This document shows, piece by piece, positions 1 through 5,948 of a DNA stretch of 9,395 nucleotides (positions are counted from its first letter, which is position 1; each line of letters opens with the position of its first letter). Made by a program: the position numbers and the translations under genes. Source of the DNA: CAYZJD01 sp964478455 (GTDB lineage: Bacteria > Acidobacteriota > Terriglobia > Bryobacterales > Bryobacteraceae); assembly GCA_964478455.1 (NCBI GenBank), contig CAYZJD010000168.1, positions 1 through 9,395 on the forward strand. Direction: 5' to 3'. Below the pieces are notes generated by a model that saw only the letters and a program-made list of their open reading frames with translations, was not told the DNA's origin and searched no databases.

Positions 1-55
1 TGGACAGCGTGGACATCTCGACGGTCGGCTACTGGGGCGAGGGCTGGGGACCGTA
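1..55 (+). repeat. 55-bp exact repeat, copy 1 (active-site tract of first paralog)
   Basis: Bases 1-55 are identical to 1367-1421, including every third codon position, and cover the GYWGEGWG coding region. The match runs to the window edge, so its true upstream extent is unknown. It ends in two adjacent mismatches at 56-57. Confidence 0.93.
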
Positions 56-848
56 TCTGCCGGACTGGGAGACACAGAAGGCGCTGATCGACGACTATTT
101 CGACGCCTTCCGGCGCACGCCGCTGCTCATGAACTTCGACGAGCCGAAAGCGCTCGCTTACGGCGTGGAGCGCGGCGCCGGTTGGCGACTGGACTGCTGG
201 GGCGATCTCGGTGGCCGCGGCAAAGGGATGATGCACATGCTCGACATGTATCCGCAGCAGGTGGCGCGGACCGGGATCCAGGAGGCCTGGCAGCGCAGCC
301 CGGTATCGCTTGAGACGTGCGGCACGCCGGCGTCGTGGAGAGAGTGGGGTTACAAGGACGCTGACATCGACTACAGCATCGAGCAGGCCCTGCGGTGGCA
401 CGCTTCGACGATCAACATCAAATCGACGGCGATTCCGCCGGAGTGGAAGGCGAGGTTTCGCGAATTCGAGAAGAAACTCGGCTACCGCTTTGTGCTTCGC
501 AAGCTCGAGTATCCGAAGGCGGTGAAAGCGGGGCGGATGATACCGGTGCACATGTGGTGGCTGAACGCCGGGGTGGCGCCTCTGTACCATGAACACTGGC
601 TGGCGGTTGAACTGCGCGGCGCGGAGGCGGCCGCCACGGTTCGGGTCCCCGTGGACATCAGGAGGTGGCTCCCCGGCGATTCGGTTTTCGACGGCACGCT
701 GTACGTACCGGAGACGCTGAAGCCAGGGGAGTATCGTTTTCGCGTGGCGATCCTCGATCCGCGCACCGAAACGCCGGCCATCCGGCTGGCGATCGAAGGG
801 AGGCAGCCCGATGGCTGGTATGAGGTGGGTTCGATTCGCGTGGAGTAG
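1..848 (+). CDS. DUF4832 domain glycosidase-like protein, C-terminal part (5' end outside window)
   Basis: The first complete codon is at position 3. The visible 281 residues match residues 187-469 of the complete paralog directly downstream, at roughly two thirds identity by eye, so about 190 N-terminal residues lie outside the window. The visible part opens with the motif GYWGEGWG, typical of a clan-A glycosidase TIM barrel where the Glu is a candidate acid/base. A second conserved acidic segment, PVSLETC, follows. The C-terminal half is the DUF4832 region: MWWLNAGVAP, then a WLPGD segment, then a beta-sandwich-like tail with KPGEYR and DGWYEVG. Relative to the paralog it has a five-residue-shorter loop after DCWGD, Gly instead of Trp after SLETC, and a three-residue insertion soon after. 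Substrate is unknown. It is very probably exported, judged from the paralog's signal peptide. It is co-transcribed with the next gene, which it overlaps by 38 bp. The family call is firm; catalytic activity is inferred. Confidence 0.9.
   Translation, partial: DSVDISTVGYWGEGWGPYLPDWETQKALIDDYFDAFRRTPLLMNFDEPKALAYGVERGAGWRLDCWGDLGGRGKGMMHMLDMYPQQVARTGIQEAWQRSPVSLETCGTPASWREWGYKDADIDYSIEQALRWHASTINIKSTAIPPEWKARFREFEKKLGYRFVLRKLEYPKAVKAGRMIPVHMWWLNAGVAPLYHEHWLAVELRGAEAAATVRVPVDIRRWLPGDSVFDGTLYVPETLKPGEYRFRVAILDPRTETPAIRLAIEGRQPDGWYEVGSIRVE
796..803 (+). promoter_or_regulatory. Shine-Dalgarno sequence for the second DUF4832 gene
   Basis: AAGGGAGG lies 7 bases before the ATG at 811, inside the coding end of the preceding gene. 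Its spacing favours 811 over the in-frame ATG at 820, which would be 16 bases away. Confidence 0.75.
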
Positions 849-2220
849 CCTGGGGCTGCTTGCCTGCGCGGCGGCGCAGGAAACAGTCGTCGTGCGGCCG
901 AAGGAGATCCACGATGTGCTGGTGAACCCGGGGATGGGGATCCAGACGTTCCAGCGGTTCAACGGCGATGCGATCAACCCGGGGAGGAGATGGTCCGAGC
1001 AGGGACCGGAGCGCACGGCGGCGCGCGGCGCGGAGAACCCCGATTTTCCGCGAAGCTCGGTGGCCTACTTCCGCTGGTTCTGGCTTCAGATCGAGCCGGA
1101 GCAAGGCAAGTACCGGTGGGAGATCATTGACCGCGCGCTGGATGGGGCCCGCGAGCGCGGCCAGAAGCTGATGATCCGCATTATGCCGTACGACGACGGG
1201 CATCCGCTGCCGGAGTGGTACCGCGCGTCTGGCGCGCGGCGGGCCAACACGGACGCCGACCCCGTTTGGAAAGCGTGGGCGCCCGACGCCGACGACCCGC
1301 TGTACCTGAAGCACTGGGGAGCGCTGGTGAAAGAACTGGCGGCGCGGTACGACGGTCATCCGTACATGGACAGCGTGGACATCTCGACGGTCGGCTACTG
1401 GGGCGAGGGCTGGGGACCGTACTTGCCGGGCTGGGAGATGCAGAAGGCGCTGCTCGACTTGTACCTGGACAACTTCAAGCGGACGCCGGTGCTGGTTAAT
1501 TTCGACGAACTGCCGGCGCTGCGCTACGCAACACAGAAGGGAGCGGGCTGGCGCCTGGACTGCTGGGGCGACACAGCAGGGGAGTATTGGGATAGCTGGG
1601 GCAGGCGGCTCGCGCACATGCTCGACGTTTACCCGCAGCAACTGGTACGCGCCGGCGCACAAGATGTCTGGCAACGGAGCCCGGTGTCGCTGGAGACTTG
1701 CTGGACGCCGATTTACTGGAAGGAACACAAGCTGGATCTCGACTACATCCTTGAACAGGCGCTCCGGTGGCACGCGAGCACGGTGAACATCAAGTCCAGC
1801 GCGATTCCCGAGGAGTGGAAGGGGAAGTTCGACGACTTCCAGAAGGAGATCGGCTACCGTTTCGTGCTGCGGCGCCTCGAGTATCCGAAGGCGGTGAAAG
1901 CCGGACAAATGGCGCCGGTCAGCATGTGGTGGCTAAACGCGGGCGTAGCGCCTCCGTATCGGGAGTATTGGCCGGCGATGGAACTGCGATCGGCGAGCGG
2001 AAGCGCCGTGATCCGGCTGCCGGCCGATGTGCGGAAGTGGCTGCCGGGCGATGCGGTAGTGGACACGTCGATCTACGTGCCGGACGATCTGAAGCCTGGG
2101 GAGTACCGGGTGCGGGTGGCTTTGCTTGACCCGTGGACCGGCAAGCCTGCCGTCAGGCTGGCCATCGAAGGAAGACAGAGCGACGGATGGTACGACGTCG
2201 GAGCGGTGAGGGTGGAGTAG
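811..2220 (+). CDS. Exported DUF4832 domain protein with glycoside-hydrolase-like TIM barrel
   Basis: This 469-residue protein is complete. The ATG at 811 is chosen because a strong AAGGGAGG stands 7 bases upstream and the start gives a signal peptide: Arg residues at 5 and 8, hydrophobic residues 10-22, and either signal peptidase I cleavage near Ala22 or a lipobox-like LLAC with Cys19. Residues 30-55 carry the family's N-terminal block (DVLVNPGMG, then FNGD). Residues about 85-330 form a TIM-barrel-like region resembling clan-A/GH42-type glycosidases, with an EPEQGKY segment near 95-101, GYWGEGWG at 195-202 (Glu199 a candidate acid/base) and SLETCW at 293-298 (Glu296 a candidate second carboxylate). 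The DUF4832 region with WWLNAGVAP, WLPGD and KPGEYR fills the C-terminal half to residue 469. Substrate is unknown. The gene is a tandem paralog of the preceding one, overlaps it by 38 bp in another frame, and is probably translated by coupling. It converges on a minus-strand operon with one base between stops. The alternative is a non-catalytic carbohydrate-binding protein. Confidence 0.92.
   Translation: MAGMRWVRFAWSSLGLLACAAAQETVVVRPKEIHDVLVNPGMGIQTFQRFNGDAINPGRRWSEQGPERTAARGAENPDFPRSSVAYFRWFWLQIEPEQGKYRWEIIDRALDGARERGQKLMIRIMPYDDGHPLPEWYRASGARRANTDADPVWKAWAPDADDPLYLKHWGALVKELAARYDGHPYMDSVDISTVGYWGEGWGPYLPGWEMQKALLDLYLDNFKRTPVLVNFDELPALRYATQKGAGWRLDCWGDTAGEYWDSWGRRLAHMLDVYPQQLVRAGAQDVWQRSPVSLETCWTPIYWKEHKLDLDYILEQALRWHASTVNIKSSAIPEEWKGKFDDFQKEIGYRFVLRRLEYPKAVKAGQMAPVSMWWLNAGVAPPYREYWPAMELRSASGSAVIRLPADVRKWLPGDAVVDTSIYVPDDLKPGEYRVRVALLDPWTGKPAVRLAIEGRQSDGWYDVGAVRVE
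1367..1421 (+). repeat. 55-bp exact repeat, copy 2 (active-site tract of second paralog)
   Basis: This tract is identical to bases 1-55. It covers residues around 186-204 of the downstream paralog, including GYWGEGWG. A second shared exact block of 26 bp pairs 1876-1901 with 504-529. Confidence 0.93.
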
Positions 2221-2221
2221 G

Positions 2222-2890
2222 CTAGCGAACGATAAGGTCTGTCATCCAGACGATTTCGCAGGAGCCGTTGCCGGTGTCGTCGCGGCGGGTGGAACTCTCC
2301 CACTTGGAGCCGCCGGCGCTTTCTACGACGACGAGGAGTCCGGTGAAGTCCACGATCTGCCCTGCGCGCACTTCTCGCAGGCGCTTTTCGATCGCCTCGT
2401 TCGAGGGGATGACGTGGACGTTCGCGCTATGACGCATGATCTCCTCCCCGGCGAGCGGCGAGGCCCCTTTCGGCCTCCAGTGGTACCAGCGCCGGCCCTG
2501 CCAGAAGGAGAGCCGGTCGATCACGCGCTGGTCGGACATCCGTCCCCATCCAAGCGCGAGATCGATCGGAGACCAGCGTGCGCTGCGATCGAACCAGTAC
2601 CGTTCCGTGCCGAGCACACGCGCGCGCCAGCGGATACTCGCGACCGGCGTGAACCTGCCGTCCTTGTACGCCCAGCTTGAGGCGTGGTCCACCGCGGTCT
2701 GATGCGGATCTTCAGGAACAACGATGCCGGGGGGATGCCGGATCTCGCGCGGGTTCAGGTAGAGGCCGGCAATCAAGGCAGCCAGCGCGAGACTGAACAG
2801 AAGCCGCCGGCGGGTGGTACGCCCGGGGTCAATCGTTTGGGCAACCGGTGGGGGGGCGTCTTCCGCGCCTGAGGTCTCGGGCGGCTGCAT
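2222..2890 (-). CDS. Membrane-anchored conserved protein of unknown function
   Basis: This is a 222-residue protein that I cannot name. A Pro/acid-rich N-terminus (1-25) is followed by positive residues RTTRRR and one hydrophobic segment at about 30-46. That pattern fits a type II anchor with the C-terminal body outside the cytoplasmic membrane, or an uncleaved signal. The body holds strikingly specific motifs: a WFDRSARWSPIDLALGWG block at 99-116, then MSD, a Trp/Tyr-rich WQGRRWYHW at 130-138, HSANVHVIP at 154-162 and DTGNGSCEIVW at 205-215. The stretch around 174-190 (VRAGQIVDFTGLLVVVE) reads like a beta strand pair of a small barrel, possibly OB-like, which is inference only. Its density of invariant-looking Trp, His, Asp and Gly suggests a conserved family rather than a random ORF. 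It starts 9 bp after the stop of the GH123-like gene with its own Shine-Dalgarno, so it is the second gene of that operon. Its stop is one base from the convergent DUF4832 gene. Confidence 0.85.
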   Translation of the reverse strand: MQPPETSGAEDAPPPVAQTIDPGRTTRRRLLFSLALAALIAGLYLNPREIRHPPGIVVPEDPHQTAVDHASSWAYKDGRFTPVASIRWRARVLGTERYWFDRSARWSPIDLALGWGRMSDQRVIDRLSFWQGRRWYHWRPKGASPLAGEEIMRHSANVHVIPSNEAIEKRLREVRAGQIVDFTGLLVVVESAGGSKWESSTRRDDTGNGSCEIVWMTDLIVR

Positions 2891-2895
2891 CCGTT

Positions 2896-2901
2896 TCCTT
2901 C
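2896..2901 (-). promoter_or_regulatory. Shine-Dalgarno sequence overlapping upstream stop codon
   Basis: On the minus strand GAAGGA stands 5 bases before the ATG at 2890 and overlaps the TGA stop (2902-2900) of the upstream hydrolase gene. This arrangement favours translational coupling of the two genes. Confidence 0.7.
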
Positions 2902-5890
2902 ATCTTATGGTAGCGGCGCGGATGGCCTGGGCGACGCGAAGCCGCACGGAGTCCAGGTCAGCGTCGCGGACCTTGTGGAAAGTGATGATGCCGGCGTCTT
3001 CCTCCGATTGCGTCTGCGCTTCGCCGCCGAGGTCCAGCGCATCCGAAACGGCGCGGGTGACGGCCTCGCGGTCCCAGCCGTGCTTCCGCGCGAGCAGGAC
3101 AAGGTACTCGATGTCCTGCTGCCCGCGACGGAAGGCCTTGAGGCGCATGGAGACGAACGGCTCGCTCGAACCGAAGCGGGCTGCGGGATAGAACACGGTC
3201 AGTGGCTCGGTGCGTTCCCACGACTCCGCGCCGCGGACGGTGTTCCACGGCACAATGCCGTTGGCGCCGTGGAGCCACGCTTTCCAGCACCAGGCGCGCA
3301 TGGCCACGTTGGTATCGCGGGGATGGTTCGTGGAGGCGTAGTTCCAGAAGTCGCGGCCGAAACGACGGCGGTCGTCCATCAGGTACCGGTTCTTCTCATA
3401 GAAGCGGCGGGAGATGCAATTGAGGCCGATCTGGCCGGCGAGAAGGTCGCGGATCCAATCGACGCGGCTGATATCGGTGCGGAGCAGCATCGGCACATCC
3501 CGGTACTTCTCGAGCCCGCGGTTGGCGAGCCAGCCGAAGAAGCTGATGGCGCGGACATCGTCGTAATGGTTCGGCTCGTCGAGCAGCCACCAGGAAACGC
3601 CGCGGCCGCCCTGCACCGGGCGCTTGTAGTAGTACTTGTTGTTGAAATAGATGAAGTACTTCGTGCGCGTCCAGCCTCGGGCGCGCAGATGGGCGGCGAA
3701 CTGCGCTGCCACGGCGGAGAACCGCTCCTGGTATTCCTTCGGGAACGATTCTTCGATGGGTCCGGCCTCCAGGCCGTGGCGGGCGATGATGGCGCGGTAC
3801 TCCTCCTCGGTATTCGCCCTGGGATAGTCGTTGTGCTTGTAGCACGCGCGCAGGTCGCCCGGCCAGTTCTCGAAGAACGGCAGGTAGATCGCGGGAACCG
3901 GCACGGGCCCGCGCGGCAAATCCGAGAAGGCCGAGCCATCGAGCACTGGACCGAAATGGGCGTCCCAGTCAGCCCAACTGCGGACTCTCGTGGCCGCGCC
4001 CTCGCCTTCAAGCGGCGGCGCATGGTCCGGCACGGTGTCACCGTTGTGCGAGTAGCCGAGCACATCGAGATTGGCGCGGTGAAGGTGGGCAACGCGGTGG
4101 TAGGCCTGTTCGAGCTTGCGGTATTCGGGCGTACCGCGCTTGGCGTCCCAGCCGGCATTGACGCCGCTGTAGCAGTTCAGATCCACGATGAAGTTGAGCG
4201 AACCGGGCAACGTGAAAGGCAGCACCTCGACTTCGAGGCGAATCCGCCGCTTGCTGCCCGCCGCGCCTACCGTGAGTTCCCCGGTATGCATCCCGGCTCT
4301 GGCGTCATGTGGGATGTAGACATCGACAAAGACCGGCTGCACCGTCTGTCCGGGAACGGGATTGTCTTGCGAGGGAAGATCGAACGGCCTGGAGAGCGGA
4401 ACGAGCGCGTCGGGATACCATGCGTGGGGCTCGGCCGGCTGCTTATCGTCCGGAACGAACCACTCCCTGTAAAGCTGGATCGCACCGACTTGGCGGAACA
4501 CCGGTGGAAGCTTGCTGCCTGAGAACAGCGGCTTTGTGATGCTCACCTGGACCCCGGCGAGCGGTTCCGCGCTCTCGACGGCAAGCTGGAACGCGACAAA
4601 TTCATTGCGCGCTCCTACGAGCCTCACCGCAGAGGCGGCGGCGTCCCAGACTCTGTTCCGCGCACGGTGACTGGTGAAATCCCGGTGCTCGAGTAATTCA
4701 CCCGTGCGTGGGTCGATCTTGAGCAGGTCGGGGATGGCCCAAACCCGGAAGCCTGGAGCCTGTGGCGCGCCGCCCGTGGGAGAAGGTTGTTTGCTCGCGG
4801 GAGGCGGCAGGGACGGCCAGAGGCGGTCAAATGCGCGGTGGCGTCCGAGCGAAGAAACAGGGCCCGTGTTGCCGGCGGCGTCCATGGCCCGCGCTGCGAA
4901 GTAGTACACGGCGCCGGGGGAGAGACCTTCGACGATGGCGGTGACTTCGTCGCGCACGGCGTTGGCGTTGGCAAACGGCGCAGTCTTCGGCGCCAACGGA
5001 TTCATCCTCCAACGCGGTACGCAGGCAGCCCGTTCGAAGTCCGCCTCGCTGATGGGCTTCCGGGCGTAACGGACGTCGTAACGAGGAGGGATCCCTTGTC
5101 CCGGATGACGACCAGCGCCGCCGAAGTGCAGGATGACGCTGCCGGGCCGCAGCGAGGTCCGGCCGAGCCGCCGGGCCTCGGCCGGCGTGCTACCGAGGAT
5201 GCCGCCGCCCGTCTTGAACGAGCGAACGGTTCCCGGCCGGCCCAGATGTCCGCGGGAACCTTCGATGATCAGCGTTGGCTGGAACTCGCTTTCGCGGCTG
5301 TCGAAGACGTGCCTGGTCTGTGTCTGGCCCTTCTCGTCGGTGAGCATGAGCCCGTACTGATCCACGGTAAGGAGCGCGCTGACGATGGCGGGCGGGACAT
5401 CGATTTCCCACCAGCCGCCGCCCGCGTCTCGCGCCCGCTGGTACGCGTACAGGCTCCCGCCCTGGGCGAAGGTCACATCCACGAGGTCAGAACCTTCGTA
5501 CGACCAGGACAGTCCCTGGCTGGGCTGAAAGAAATTGACCGAATCCTCCATCCAGGGGCCGCTGCCGCTGATGGTGGAAAGGCCGGCGGTGTGGAGCGGC
5601 ACGGGGTCCGGACGCCGGTGAAGCCGTAAAACAGCCTTCTCGATGACCATGCCTTTCGAGGCGGAGACGTCGAACATCAGCAGGGCGAAGCTCTCGCGGC
5701 CGCGGACCACGAGTTCGCGGTCATGACCATGGTTCCGCAGGGCCTCGGTCGCCTGCAATCTCGGCTGGCCCCACTGCGGCATGGCGACCCACGAATCCGC
5801 GACGGCACGGCACTCGACGCGGTCGGCGCGGGCGACAACAGGGGGCACGCCAAGAAGGACGAACAGCAGGGAAAGGCGGGGAGATGACAT
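2900..5890 (-). CDS. Large secreted multidomain DUF4091/GH123-like glycoside hydrolase
   Basis: This is a 996-residue protein. A signal peptide covers residues 1-22, with likely cleavage after ARA. Residues about 25-212 resemble the DNRLRE/CBM96-like beta-sandwich modules (VADSWV, FALLMFDVS, then WWEIDV and a closing HVFDSRESEFQPTLIIEG). Residues about 245-355 form a fibronectin type III-like domain (VILHF, YDVRYA, LSPGAVYYFAARAMDAAGN). A Pro/Ser linker at 358-380 leads to an Ig-like domain at about 380-560, the usual N-terminal partner in DUF4091 proteins (VGARNEFVAFQLAVE). A TIM-barrel region follows at about 561-900, with WWLLDEPN at 767-774, and the DUF4091 end signature (SMRLKAFRRGQQDIEYLVLL) at 914-933. 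The adjacent Asp771-Glu772 pair fits the Asp-Glu pair used by GH123 N-acetylgalactosaminidases in substrate-assisted catalysis. Family placement is solid, but the hexosaminidase activity is inferred. The gene leads a minus-strand operon and is divergent from the transglutaminase-like gene. No Shine-Dalgarno precedes it. Confidence 0.9.
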   Translation of the reverse strand: MSSPRLSLLFVLLGVPPVVARADRVECRAVADSWVAMPQWGQPRLQATEALRNHGHDRELVVRGRESFALLMFDVSASKGMVIEKAVLRLHRRPDPVPLHTAGLSTISGSGPWMEDSVNFFQPSQGLSWSYEGSDLVDVTFAQGGSLYAYQRARDAGGGWWEIDVPPAIVSALLTVDQYGLMLTDEKGQTQTRHVFDSRESEFQPTLIIEGSRGHLGRPGTVRSFKTGGGILGSTPAEARRLGRTSLRPGSVILHFGGAGRHPGQGIPPRYDVRYARKPISEADFERAACVPRWRMNPLAPKTAPFANANAVRDEVTAIVEGLSPGAVYYFAARAMDAAGNTGPVSSLGRHRAFDRLWPSLPPPASKQPSPTGGAPQAPGFRVWAIPDLLKIDPRTGELLEHRDFTSHRARNRVWDAAASAVRLVGARNEFVAFQLAVESAEPLAGVQVSITKPLFSGSKLPPVFRQVGAIQLYREWFVPDDKQPAEPHAWYPDALVPLSRPFDLPSQDNPVPGQTVQPVFVDVYIPHDARAGMHTGELTVGAAGSKRRIRLEVEVLPFTLPGSLNFIVDLNCYSGVNAGWDAKRGTPEYRKLEQAYHRVAHLHRANLDVLGYSHNGDTVPDHAPPLEGEGAATRVRSWADWDAHFGPVLDGSAFSDLPRGPVPVPAIYLPFFENWPGDLRACYKHNDYPRANTEEEYRAIIARHGLEAGPIEESFPKEYQERFSAVAAQFAAHLRARGWTRTKYFIYFNNKYYYKRPVQGGRGVSWWLLDEPNHYDDVRAISFFGWLANRGLEKYRDVPMLLRTDISRVDWIRDLLAGQIGLNCISRRFYEKNRYLMDDRRRFGRDFWNYASTNHPRDTNVAMRAWCWKAWLHGANGIVPWNTVRGAESWERTEPLTVFYPAARFGSSEPFVSMRLKAFRRGQQDIEYLVLLARKHGWDREAVTRAVSDALDLGGEAQTQSEEDAGIITFHKVRDADLDSVRLRVAQAIRAATIR

Positions 5891-5898
5891 CGCGAAGC

Positions 5899-5904
5899 AT
5901 CATA
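5899..5904 (-). promoter_or_regulatory. -10-like element of a probably leaderless promoter (hydrolase operon)
   Basis: On the minus strand TATGAT (5 of 6 bases of TATAAT) ends 8 bases before the ATG at 5890, so the expected transcription start falls at or next to the start codon. No convincing -35 and no Shine-Dalgarno are seen. Confidence 0.5.
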
Positions 5905-5933
5905 GCGTTTTCGGCCGGGCCGCGTGGTTCGGA

Positions 5934-5939
5934 TACACT
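5934..5939 (+). promoter_or_regulatory. -10-like element for the transglutaminase-like gene
   Basis: TACACT (4 of 6 bases of TATAAT) ends 9 bases before the ATG at 5949 and 12 before the ATG at 5952. It stands back to back with the minus-strand -10 at 5899-5904. No Shine-Dalgarno lies between it and the start. It is the weakest of the three candidate promoters. Confidence 0.35.
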
Positions 5940-5948
5940 CTGGTGTTG

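Noticed and set aside
658..1908. 416-codon open frame on the minus strand opposite the DUF4832 genes
   Set aside because: Its product is rich in Arg, Pro, Ala and Val with no domain, signal or family motif. It lies wholly opposite two well-supported genes, and GC-rich codon bias leaves such antisense frames open.
2975..4522. 515-codon open frame on the plus strand inside the GH123-like gene
   Set aside because: Low-information composition with no recognisable motif, fully antisense to conserved hydrolase domains.
5781..5948. Upstream extension of the transglutaminase-like gene to an ATG at 5781
   Set aside because: The extra 56 residues are polar and Arg/Thr-rich, would bury the signal peptide, and overlap the start of the divergent gene and both promoters.
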